Source of the DNA: Rhodosporidiobolus odoratus
Lineage: Eukaryota; Basidiomycota; Microbotryomycetes; Sporidiobolales; Sporidiobolaceae
DNA length: 64,000 bases
Reading direction: 5' to 3'
Assembly: GCA_034387635.1 (NCBI GenBank)
Contig: JAOANU010000001.1
Location: 868,001 to 932,000, forward strand
In this document: positions 11,006-21,543 of the stretch, in pieces
Position numbering within the stretch: position 1 is the first letter of the stretch
How the letters are laid out: every line of letters starts with the position of its first letter
Notes under the pieces: generated by a model
The model's database searches: none
Told to the model about the DNA's origin: nothing
The model's input: only the letters and a program-made list of their open reading frames with translations
Translations under genes and position numbers: made by a program

Positions 11006-14000
11006 ATGGCTCTGGTATCCTCTTCTCCAGCACCTACCCCCCTCTACCCACCAGCGTCACCCCTCTTTGCCCCAGAACAAGCTCAGGCAGTCCGCATTCT
11101 TCCTACGACCCCTCACTCTTCGGCATCCATGAACTCACCATCGACCCAATCCTACTCGAGGAAGACGAGCACAAGCTCAAATGCTCAGGGTCAAGCAATC
11201 GGAGGAACGCAACCGGGACTCGGTTCGGCGGGGGGAGCGTTGAGAGGAGCCTCGCCGGTAGGTGCGGCAGGGACGGTGCGCCCTCTCCCCTCACCCCAAC
11301 CGTCACGGGCAAGGACCGCCAGCGCACCGCACGGCGGACCTCTAGTCAACCCAGGCGCCCCGTCCGCTGTGGGACGAACCGGAGTTGCAAACAGTTCTAG
11401 CCCCTCGACTCCTCTTCCTCCGCCGTCGTGCGTTCCTTCTCGCTCTTCGTCAACCCCGCCCACGTCCGCCACTGTAGCCTCCCGTCCTGCGCCGTCGCCT
11501 ACGCCTGGAGCGAGGTCAACGTCGTCGTCTTCTGTACATTCCTCCCGAAGTGCCTCGTATCACGCCCATTCCGCCTCGTACTCCTCTTCCGCCTCCGCGC
11601 CGGCCGTTCCAGCTCTTCCTCGCCTCTCTACCGCTCACCTCTCTGCCAACGCCCAGTCGCCAGATCACGGCCCGCAACCTCTCCCGTTCTACCCTCAACA
11701 ACCCCCGCCTCAACACCCCGGTGCAATGCCCGGAATAGCCGCCCACCCTTCCTTCGTCAACCAACCCTTCCCACCTCCCTTCGCCCAGGCATGGCCACAA
11801 CCCGCCTTTCCGTTCATGCCATCGCCTCACCCCAATGGCCCGAACGGTCCTTTTCCCTTCGCCACGAACGGCGCCACGCCCGGCTCATACGCAAATGCTC
11901 CGCCGACGGCCGAGGCGCAAAAGCGTCTGCAGCACTATCAGCAGCAGTGGCAGATGGAGATGATGAAGAACCAGCAGGCGGTTGCGGCGGCGCAGACTGG
12001 AGGCGACTGGCGAGGAGACGGTATGTCTCTTTTCCCTTGCACTCCTTTCCGCCGAAAAACGAACGCCGACCTGACTCACTCGATTGGGTCCATCTCTGCG
12101 CTCGTCGACTGCTCGACTGTTAGGTCAACGCCGTCGCGCTACTTCCGGTCCCGCGCCGAATCACGCTTCGCCCAAGTCGTATTATGCCCCGCCCCTACCT
12201 TACCCTCCTTCTCCCGCCTCGCCAGGCAACGTACTGCAAGCCTATCCTCTGGGCGCAACTTTGCCCACGCTTCCCCCCGGTGCGATGCTCCCTCACTTCG
12301 GCGGTCACGGCTACCCAACTCCGCCGGGCAGCGTCGAAGGCGCTTCTCGCAGCGGCGGCGAATCCGGTTCTTCTAGCGGCGGCAGTGCTCGCGCCGAGGG
12401 TGGATACCACCCGTACCGTCGAAACGACACCGGACGTTCGTCGTCTGCTCATGGGCATCGTGCCAACCCCTCATCGAGCAGCGCCGTTTCGAGCGGTCTG
12501 CCCGCACGAGCAGGGACACCGAAACATCAACATGCTCTACCGTCTCAGCAGCACTCGAGGAGCGAGAGTACTGCTTCCGTCCCCGCCCTTGCGCCACACA
12601 ACTTCCCAGCGCCTCCTTCCCCGATCTCCGCCGCCTCTACTCCTATTGCAAAGTCAGCTACCGCGAGCGGCCGGACACCGCCCGCCTCGCACTCCGCTGC
12701 CTCGTCCGCTTCGTCATCTCCCGTTCCGCCATCCTTCCCGCGGTCTCGCACTACAAGCCAGAATTCGTCTTCTTCCGCTTCGCACGCCCCTCCTCCTTCC
12801 GCTCTCAGCCAACGACAGCGCGGCGAGTCATTCGAGTCAGGCCGATCCTCGACGCCGGTCCAGGTTCACGGACGAGTAAGGCCTTCTCCCCTTTCTGCGG
12901 CGCAGGAAAGCGAAGACGACGAAGACACGGGGGCGGAGAGCGATGGCACCGCTGAGGCGACGGCGACGATCAGTACGGGTATGGTGGCTGCGCCGGCGGT
13001 TGCGACTGTCATGGAGCATGGGAACGGGAAGGGTAAGGCGAAGGAGGTAGCAGCTCCCGTTTCAGCACCGCCTCGATCTCAGGTTCAGCCGCAACTGCAG
13101 GAGAAGGAGAAGAAGGGAATGAAGTCTCGCTTCAAGAAGGCGTTCGGCGGCTCCTCCAATGCCTCGAACGGATCCGAGTTGCAAGTCGACGGTCGTGGGC
13201 CGAAGCAACTCAGCGGCGGGTACCGACCTCGAAGGGATTCTTCCTCGTCGTCCGGAACTTCGAATGCGCCGCATACCCCTCCTAGCGTTCCTTATGCCAC
13301 GCATCAGAGCCAGCCGTCGATGGCATCCATCAATTCGACCGCCACCCTCGGCAACGATGCCGCCTCTACCGCGACCGGCCGAAAACCCCCCTCGAGCCGT
13401 TTCCGCCTGCTCAACTCGAAACTCAACTCGTCGACCGACAACATCTCCATCTCGTCTACCGTCTCGTCCGCTTCCGTCATGATTCGCAAACTGGGTCAGA
13501 TGGGCAAACTCGCTCGTCGAAACAGTTTGATGGGATTGACAAAGGCGTTCAAGAAGGACAAGAACAAGGATGATGGAGCCGAGTCGACGCTCGAGGGTGG
13601 GGAAGGGAGCAGCGGGGGCGGCAAGCTCAGCAAGAAGGACAAGAAGAAGAGCGTCGCCATTACTGGTTCGGTCTCGCATGCAACGGCCGAGTACGACACG
13701 TCTTCCTACAACGCTGGCTCGCTTCCGACGGGGATGTCGCCTGCCGCGGCGCTGGCGAAGAAGCAACAGATGGCGTACGCTGAGCAGGAGGCGGCGGAGG
13801 CGAAGGCGGCGGCGGAGGAAGCGGCTCGACTGGGCCCTCCGCAGCGGTCGTTCGAGCAAGTCCCCTCCGGCCACGGCGGTCACTCGCGAACCGACTCGGA
13901 CGCGTCGAGTATGAAGAGCGGTCGGGGCAAGCTGTTTGAGAAGGAGAAGGACAAGGGCAATGCGAAGAAGTGGAGGTTGGGTTTTGGGGGCAGCAAGACC

Positions 14001-14937
14001 GACCTTGCCGAAACGAGCTCGATCAATGACGACGCTGCTTCCACCTACACGGCCAATACGGAGCGGGCGGGTAGCGCGATGGGCTACCAGCAGAACGGCG
14101 ACGGTGACTCGGCCCTTTCACCCGACCTCGAGGTTCTCGCTCCTCCAGGCGTACTTGGGTATCAGACCTACCGCGCTGATGGCGGACAAGACTCGGAGGG
14201 AGAGTACGAGCCGAGTCTGTATCGCCAGGGAGCTACACCTCATCTTCGTGCCAAGGCCGTCAAGGGTATCCTCAAGGGCGCGGGAACGTACCGCCAGGAC
14301 GACTATGCCGCCCAAGCTCCCTTCAACCGCAATCGCGCCTCTTCCTTCGACGCACCTCAGCAGCAGGCTCGCCCCGGTTCTCCAAACGGCGCTGCCCTCG
14401 TCAACGTCATTCCTTCCGAACAGCAGGTCGACGGCGTCGCTCCCTCCGCAACTTCTCCCCGTTCCGACACTCATCCCCCCTCTTCTGCTGAACTTATCCA
14501 CGACGCTGCCATCGCTCGTGTCCACCCCGACCCAACCCTTACCTCCCACTCCGGCGGCGGACCTTACGCCAACCCCGGCCTGAACGCCTCCGCCCCCGTT
14601 CTCAACCATTTCGCCTCTCAACCTTCCATCCGTTCCGCGTCCGCTCCTGGCGCTACCGGTCGTCGCATCAACTTTGCCGCCAACCTGAGCGTGCACACGA
14701 CTTGGCCGGCGGCGATCTACGATCGAAGGGCGGAACCGGCGACCTGCAACCGTTTGACGCCGGCGCTGGCGCAAAGCATCAAGGAGGAGCTCAACAGTTT
14801 CAAGATGGTGCAGTCTCCTTGCTTCTATTTTCTCTTGCGTTCTCTGCGATTGACACTGTTCCGTATTGTTCCTTGACTCGCAGGAGGAAATGAACGTCCA
14901 CCCCATGTCCCGCAAACTCACACACTTCTTCGTATAA
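11006..14937 (+). CDS. Bni4/Afr1-like scaffold with C-terminal PP1-binding domain
   Basis: A ~1,250-residue, mostly disordered protein rich in Ser, Pro, Ala and Gly. An intron near 12020-12123 and another near 14806-14883 are needed. The diagnostic part is the extreme C-terminus. An RVxF-type PP1 docking motif (RRINFAANL) is followed by TWPAAIYDRRAEPATCNRL, TPALAQSIKEELNSFKMEEM and NVHPMSRKLTHFF. This block defines fungal Bni4/Afr1 proteins, which bring PP1 (Glc7) to the bud neck or septin ring to direct chitin deposition. Several Lys-rich patches in the middle (for example around FGGSKTDL and KEKDKGNAKKWR) could bind membranes. The start is the ATG at 11006; TAA is at 14935-14937. Role at the septins is inferred from the yeast family. 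Confidence 0.85.
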
Positions 14938-15751
14938 CACCTACTTCTCCTACACCCATACACCGTACCCCTCATACACACACCACACACCTTTTGCTGT
15001 CCCTTACTTCGACTTTTCTCCCCCCATCCATACATTGCATCCCCCAGCTTTTCCGTTCCCGCAAAAACTGTGCGATGGCGTCCTTCTTTTTTCGGCATAT
15101 AGCAAGCCGTCGCCAATGTCCACACTGTCACAAACTCGTGTACCACCACCACCAATACACCGACTCGCTATCGTTCATCTGTTATGCTTCTCTTTCTCGT
15201 TTCGTGCTTATCCTGACACCAAATAGCGCCTCGTCTCCTGTCCTCCACCCCGCCTTCTTCGCGCGAGACGCACCCCGCCGTACTTTCTTTCCCCTTTGTA
15301 TTTCCATTCTTTCCGACAGACCCTCGTACTGCTCAAACTCGCATTCGCACTTTTTCCCGGTTTCCCTCGACCCTTTCCTAGTTCGGCCGTTCCTTTCCAT
15401 CCTCCTTCTCCTTCTCGTTCGTTGGTGTGCGCCTCTCGCCGTTCCGGCCCCTGTGTAGTTCTTTCCGCACCCAGGTAGCCGAATAAGTGTTTGATTCGTT
15501 CTCGATGTCGCGCTTGGATTGTAGCTCGAGCGAGACGGAGGACAAACGAGCTGAGGTCTCGGTACACTCACGACTTAGCCTAGCTCGGCATCTCACGAAC
15601 CTCGCGACTAGCTTTGTAAGAAAGGAACAAAAAGCATTCGCATCGTGAAAACCGGTAGTCTTTGCCGCTTCTCTGTCAACCTTCACCCAAGTCTCGGTCC
15701 TCACCCCCCGCTCCCAATGCGGATACACCCGAGAGGAGCGCTCGTCTTCAC
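14938..15751. other. Intergenic (convergent), no gene seen
   Basis: C/T-rich 3' region of the Bni4-like gene up to the end of the damaged F-box/LRR-like locus. No coding signal recognised. Confidence 0.5.
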
Positions 15752-17004
15752 CTACTCCTGGTCAAGCTCATCCTCGCTCGTAGCCTTCTCGTCGCTGGCG
15801 GAGGATTCGGCAGGATCTGCAGAGCGAGTCAAGCATGGGCAGAGTTAGTGAAGTCAGAATTGGGCGTGAAGGAGAGATGCGGGAGAAGGCAGGACCTACC
15901 AATACCCAGCAGACCCCAAAGCCTGTTTCCGTCCTGATCTGCTGCACATGCCAACACATCGCTTTGGAGCCCGTCATGTCCGAACCGGTCTTCGTCCTCG
16001 AGAAGCACGTGGACTACGGTCTTCACCATGCGCCCATTGTCCCCGTCCTTGAAAGATTGAATCTGGTCGTCCGCGTGGAAGTATTACCCCTCAAGCTCGG
16101 CATGCTTCAAGGAAGGAGGGAGGCATGCAGTCAATTGACTCATGGTCAGGGGCGAGGCTTCAGCGTCGTCAGAGCCGGCAAGAATGATGCGCAAGGTGGA
16201 CAAGCTGTTCAGATGGGGGAGAGTGTTGACGAGAGAAAGTAGGAGATCCGAGACGAGGTCGCATGGCGTGGCGACAAAGACGACGGTCTCGAGTACGGGG
16301 CCGGACGGTAGCCACTCGACTAGCTTGGTCGGAATCGTGGACTGGGTCGCGGCGATGGTCACTTCATTGAGTCTTTTCGGGTTGATCAGCGAAATGACGG
16401 CATCCTGCATGTCTTCGCCACGCCCTGCAAGTCCTAGGCCCAGGTTTACAGGCGCAATCTGATTTGGTAAGGTGAGACTGGTCGAGGATTGCAGGCCGTG
16501 GTCATGCAGGAGCAAAGTCAGGTTATTGAGGTTTGTGAATGCTGGCAGAAGTTGCATGAACGCGATGCAGTCGCCGGGAAGATCGAAGTCGGCTTGTACA
16601 TACAGAAGAGAGAGACGCGGAGTCGATGGAGAAAGGGAAGCCGCTTCGAACAGGTCGTTGGATCCGCGAGGCGGACGAAGGTAAAGTGTGGAAAGGCGAC
16701 GACAGGCAAGAAGGAGATGTTGTATTTGAGCAGTAGGGCCTGTCTCTGGTTCAGTTTCGTAGACGTGTAGCTCGCGGATGCGAGTGGTCGCCTCGGGATG
16801 TTGGCAGAGGAATCGGCTGTTGACGACGTCCTGGCTTTTTATGCGGACCTCGTCCCAAGCGAGATCCAATCCAAGGCTGGCCCACTTCTTGCAGACAAGT
16901 GCCAAGCGCAGGCCGAGGGCGTGACGCTCTGTGATATGGACTTAGCCGCTCAGATGGGAGAACATAAGGGCGACGATGTCGAGGGGGAGGGAGGGAACGG
17001 GCAT
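15752..17004 (-). pseudogene. F-box/LRR-like protein, copy A, interrupted by two in-frame TAA codons
   Basis: From the ATG at 17004 one frame runs through an F-box-like start (MPVPSLPLDIVALMFSHLSG) and leucine-rich repeats. It then continues to GNRLWGLL, an intron, and an acidic last exon (DPAESSASDEK...) with TAG at 15752-15754. The frame is broken by TAA at 16942-16944 (codon 21) and TAA at 16084-16086 (codon 307). Copy B at 50 kb aligns across both sites without stops there: SHLSGGLNF against SHLSG*VHI, and SAEVNTVFF against HAELEG*YF. Copy A is therefore an interrupted member of a paralogous family, otherwise well preserved with a usable last intron. F-box proteins normally recruit substrates to SCF ubiquitin ligases. 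Sequencing error or stop readthrough are alternatives. Confidence 0.72.
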
Positions 17005-17392
17005 GGCTCTCGGAGTGTCTACGGAGGGGTGAGGAGGCAGAGATAAGTGTGCTGGCTCGAGACATCTCGCCATCGGGGTTATAAGCAAAGGCTGATGCGC
17101 TTGACGTGCCTTCTTCGCCAAAGTGATGAGGATGAGGACTTGTCCGCTGGGCGATGGGCGCGCTTGGGAGTTCGTGAAGCAGTCTTGCTGTGTTTTGATT
17201 CGAGATTGGCGCTTTCTACGAGCAGGTCAACGAGGATCGACGACAGGTAAGAGTTGACGACCGCGTTGAAGGGTTCGCTCAAACAAGTGGAGTCTCATCG
17301 CATCTCTCGACCTTTGGTCACACGTTCACAGGCGTCTCGAGTTTTAAGCGCGTTCTCACATGTGGATGAACCCTTTGCAAGCTACTCGTACT
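17005..17392. other. Short intergenic between two F-box-like loci
   Basis: Promoter of copy A and 3' end of the next gene on the same strand. No gene seen. Confidence 0.5.
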
Positions 17393-19159
17393 TCATCGGT
17401 AACCTTCTTCGACTCCTCGCCTTTTCTGCCCTTCATCGTCTTTGCCCGTAAATCTTGTCACCAAAAGCTCGACCGCGTGCTGCAAGGAGGACACGGCAGT
17501 TCAGCAAGAGTGAGCAAGAGTGAGGACGACAGGGAAGGCCTGAGGAAAGAAAGCACACCTCAGTAACCAAGGTCCCTACTGCCTCGCCAGGATCTCGACT
17601 TCCCTGGGCCCTGATCAGCGCTTCGCCAAGCTCCTTCAACCCGACCTCGTCCTCCCTTTCGCACAAGCCTTCGGCGTGAGACATCGCCCACCTCAGCGTC
17701 GAGTCAATCGCCGCCTTCCTCCCTTTCTGCGCCAGAGGCAGGCCGTTCTTATCGTCCTTCGCCTGTTTCTCCCACCATTGAGGGTATTCAGCTTGCAGAC
17801 AGCTGCGCTTCTCAGCGACCCATCCAACTGAGACGTGGATGCCCTGTGCCATGCGGGTGCAACCATATGCTGAAAGATCGGGAGGAAGAGACGGGCCGGT
17901 GTAGACGAAATGGATTAAGCGAAGAGACGGCGGAAGTGGAGTCTCGACCGGGAGAATATGTTGACAATCACGTGCCACGGCGCGAGAAGTAGCAATGGTG
18001 AGGGTCAGAAGAGGTGCGGATAGGAAGAGTAAGGCGACAGCGCTATTGGCGGCTCCACCGCCAAGGACCGTAAGATGCGCTAAGCTCGGAAGGTCGATAG
18101 GCTGCATACCCGGAGTCATGTCCCAGTAAGTGAGCACTCTGAGTGTTAGACGGGTGAGGCGAGGTGATGTGCTCGACATTGAGCGTAGTGCAGCGAGTGT
18201 ACGAGAATCGAGCGAGATCGTGAGGGCGACTAATCGATAGAGGGCTAAATCCGACAACCAACTGCTGTCTTTATAGCTCACATTGCTTGTGGTGTCGAAG
18301 AGATGGAGATCGGACAGTTGGGCCGACCGTTGAATGGCGCCTTTGATCTGCTCTGCGTGGGAAGGGCGGAAAATATTGTATGCAGAGATGGTCAACCTTT
18401 TCAGACCCGTCCCAACAAAAGTTGACAAGAGCGCGGCCACCATTGCAGTCGAGACGTCGACTATTTCGACGGCGGTAAACTTATCCCGATGGGCTAAGAA
18501 TGCCAGTCTGGCCACCTCGCACTGCTCGGCGTGGATCTTCAGACGTCGACGTTTGTTCCGATCCTCCTCGTCCGCCCAAGGGGAATTGACCGCCAGTGAG
18601 GAAGCGAGGATCTTGGGCAAGGTGCCGGACCCAACGGTGAGACGGCAGAGGTTCGAAAGATGCTGAAGGGCGAGGGCGGCGTCGATAACGTCGGATTCGC
18701 TTGGGCCGCACAGGCTGATGTGCTTGATCAAAGCTGCGCGAGGGTAGCCGGCGATACTGGAGCGAAAGTGGAATTTGCCGAGTTGTGAACCGGTAACGGT
18801 CTGCGGGCGAGGCCCGAGGGGGTCAGACTGGCACAGCGGGCGAGACACAACATTTGGCGTACCTCCAGGAGTAGCGGAAGCGCAGCAGCTCGCCATGCTT
18901 TGCTCACCGCAGAAAGAGCGAGCACCCCGCGCCCGTAGCGCGAAGAGAACCGCCCCTGGCAAATATCCGCTTCGTACTGCTCGGAATCCGTCTCGTCGTC
19001 GCTATCGACTGGGCTTGGCGGTGCGCGGGAAATTACTCTAGGTTGGAAGGCTTCGTCTTGGTCGCGGACTAGCTGAACAATGTGCTTGACGAGTTCGGAT
19101 GGGAGGCGGTCGCAGACGGACGGTCGCGGCGATGTGCTGACCGACAATACTGAGGACAT
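17393..19159 (-). CDS. F-box/LRR-like protein, apparently intact
   Basis: The ATG at 19159 opens a short Ser-rich leader, then an F-box-like segment: DRLPSELVKHIVQLV, an acidic insert, and VLALSAVSKAWRAAALPLLLE. An intron separates this from exon 2 (TVTGSQLGKFHFRSS...). Exon 2 carries irregular leucine-rich repeats such as HLSNLCRLTVGSG, LKRLTISAYNIF, LVALTISLDSRTLAALRSM and LPSLAHLTVLGGG. A further intron after GTLVTE and a short exon ending at 17393 (HAVELLVTRFTGKDDEG...) are my preferred 3' end. A read-through stop at 17433 is the alternative. It is a plausible substrate adaptor of an SCF ubiquitin ligase, but no substrate can be suggested. It is not a close copy of the loci at 16 and 50 kb. 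Confidence 0.7.
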
Positions 19160-19596
19160 GCCTCGACTACGACGAGATGCCTCGATCAGTACGACTACTT
19201 GGTCGATAGAGCACGTCTGAGTTGTGTGAAAGGGTTGCGCACTTCTTCTGTTGATCAACTGATGAAAGCGAGTGCTTGTCCGCTATGCTCTTGAGGAGGC
19301 CAGGGCCGAACGAACTGCTCCGCTAGGTTGTATACGAGAGGCTTGCGTGTTTGACTTTCAACTGCAGGAGAAGCGAGGTGAGTAACGGGAGTCAAGCGAT
19401 GAAAGGGGATCCCTCGACGAGAGATTGACCGCCTGCCTTCTTTGCCGCCTCATCTTCCACCCCTTACAAGCGGTGATCGCAACCGGAGCACTCTTGACAC
19501 GACCGTGCGCATCGGCACCGTCTCACCGGCTGTCCCGCTCGTCTTTTACCCTTTCCCGGTCGTCGACCCTCAGGCTGCTCTTGTGTCATCGAGTTC
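19160..19596. promoter_or_regulatory. Divergent promoter of F-box-like gene and HOM6
   Basis: This 437-bp gap lies between two divergent genes. No specific site was recognised. Confidence 0.45.
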
Positions 19597-21030
19597 AGTA
19601 CGGTATACAGTGTGTCCTGCTTTCGCCCCGGTCTCGCTAACGTATAATCAACTGACTGGATCCCCATAGTGACGAAAGCCGACGTCGCCGTCATCGGGGT
19701 AGGCCTGGTCGGAAAAGAAGTCGTTCGCCAGCTGGGCTCGCCTGCACTTTCACCCGTCTTCCGCGTCGCCTCTCTCTCCAATTCCAAGTACACCGTCGTC
19801 CTCGCACCAAACACCCCGCAGCTCGAGGCTGAGACCCTTCTTTCCCTCCTCCCCTCGTCTACTTCTCCCGTTCCTTCCTCCCCGCATCCTGCTGCGACTT
19901 ACCTGCCGGCCAACCCTTCCGAGCTGATCGCAGCAGTCTCTTTGTCCTCGCGCGCGATCGGACGACCCTGCATTCTCATCGACTGCACGTCTTCTCTCGC
20001 CGTCGCTTCCCTCTACCCCGTCGCACTGTCCTCAGGCCTTTCCGTTGTCACGCCCAACAAGAAAGGTTTCGCCTCGAGCGAGCAACTCTACCAAGACATC
20101 CTGGCGGCGCAAGGTCATCCAGGCGCCGGAATCTGCCTTGGCGAAGCAACCGTCGGCGCAGGATTGCCCATTCACACAACTTTGCGAGACCTATTGCGGA
20201 CCGGCGACGAGATCACCAAGGTCGAAGGCGTCTTTAGCGGAACACTGTCTTATCTTCTGAATCAGTACTCGCCTGCGAAGACCGCAGAAGGGCGATTACC
20301 CAAGTTTAGCGCGATCGTAAAAGAGGCGAAGGAACATGGTCATACCGTCTGTCCCCTTCCCTTCGGCGCCTGCGGCTTCCCGGCTTACCCGACTGGCGCA
20401 CATCGTTCAGGAACCTCATCCGGCGGACGACTTGTCCGGAGCCGACGTCGCGCGCAAACTTACAATCCTCGCCCGCATGATCACCTCCTCCCCCTCCGCC
20501 AAGTCTTCCGCACAACGCCCCCTACCGCAACTACCAAGAGGCCATGCCTCCATACCCACCCAATCCCTCATTCCCACCCCGCTGGCCGATACAGCAGACC
20601 CTGCCGAATTCGTCGCCCGCTTCAGTGAGTTCGACATCGACTTCGATGCTTTGCGGGACCAAGCCGCTGCCCAGGGAAAAGTCCTACGCTACGTCGGGTT
20701 GATTGACCGAACTACAGGGACGATTCGATGCGGACTAGAAAAGTATGCTTGCCTCTTATCGCCCGCCGTCTTCGGGAGTCTAACAAGGGAGAGACCAGAC
20801 TGACCTTCTCAATCTTTTTTCCCTTCCTCCCGCTGGCCAGGTACTCTACCTCGCACCCTTTCGCCACCCTTTCCGGCTCACATCTCAGCATTGCCTTCCA
20901 CACCAAGCGCTACAAGGATCGACCGCTGATCGTCCAAGGCCCTGGATATCCGCTCAGCGTTACCGCCAGTGCAGTCGTGGCGGATGCTATTCGAGTCGCA
21001 GAGCGGTATGGCGCGAGACTGGGGTTGTAA
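19597..21030 (+). CDS. HOM6: Homoserine dehydrogenase
   Basis: NAD(P)H-dependent reduction of aspartate semialdehyde to homoserine, on the route to threonine and methionine. Landmarks: nucleotide-binding VAVIGVGLVGKEVVRQL, then LIDCTSS, VVTPNKKGFAS, GEATVGAGLPIHTTLRDLL, GVFSGTLSYLLNQYS, FSAIVKEAKEHGHT, DDLSGADVARKLTILAR, QSLIPTPL and the C-terminal YSTSHPFATLSGSHLSIAF and IVQGPG. Exons 19670-20346, 20411-20742 and 20841-21030 join in frame. No ATG precedes the conserved start in frame. The simplest model splits the start codon: A at 19597, intron 19598-19669, then TG ACG AAA. The total is then exactly 400 codons including the stop. Length fits the family (yeast 359), with small insertions. 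Confidence 0.9.
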
Positions 21031-21543
21031 GAAGATGTAAGCAAAGAGCATCGTCAGTTGGTGAAGTGGCCATGCGAACGAGCTCGCCTCGAAGGAAGGA
21101 AAGTATGGGTTGCGAGGTCTCTCTCGCACAGACTTGTTCTCCCGCGGGAGAGAGAGAGCATGGAGAACGCACGGGAACAACAATTGCACGGCTTCTTTGG
21201 CTCGTACGAGGAGCGATCGACGATCAGGAGGAGGAAAAAGACAAAGGATAATAAACCGCTACTGCAAAAAGAGGAGAGGGGGGATTGTGAAAGAACCAAA
21301 ACAGTACAGCCAGATTTACGAGAGGGGAGGGAGAGGGAGAGGTGTAGGACAGGAGAGAGAAGGAGAGAGGCGTTGAGTGGTGTGTAGAAAGACCAGAACG
21401 GAGATATGCAGTAAAAGTAATCAGGGATAAAATGCGAGTTGTGAAATCTTGGAGAATGGTAGAATGGTGTTAGCTTGTGAGGGAGGGCGGAAGAACCGAT
21501 GCGAATCCCCCTAATCTCCTCCTCTGCCTCCTGGCGATCCGGC
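21031..21543. other. Convergent intergenic region, purine-rich
   Basis: 3' ends of HOM6 and the CDCA7-like gene. A G/A-rich stretch spans about 21200-21370. No gene seen. Confidence 0.5.

Noticed and set aside
13062..13883. 273-residue Arg/Leu-rich antisense frame inside the Bni4-like gene
   Set aside because: Mirror of Ser/Ala codons in the real gene; no start context or domain.
15752..19159. A single long F-box/LRR gene covering both minus-strand loci
   Set aside because: Each locus has its own F-box-like start and its own terminal exon and stop, with a gap of about 390 bp between.
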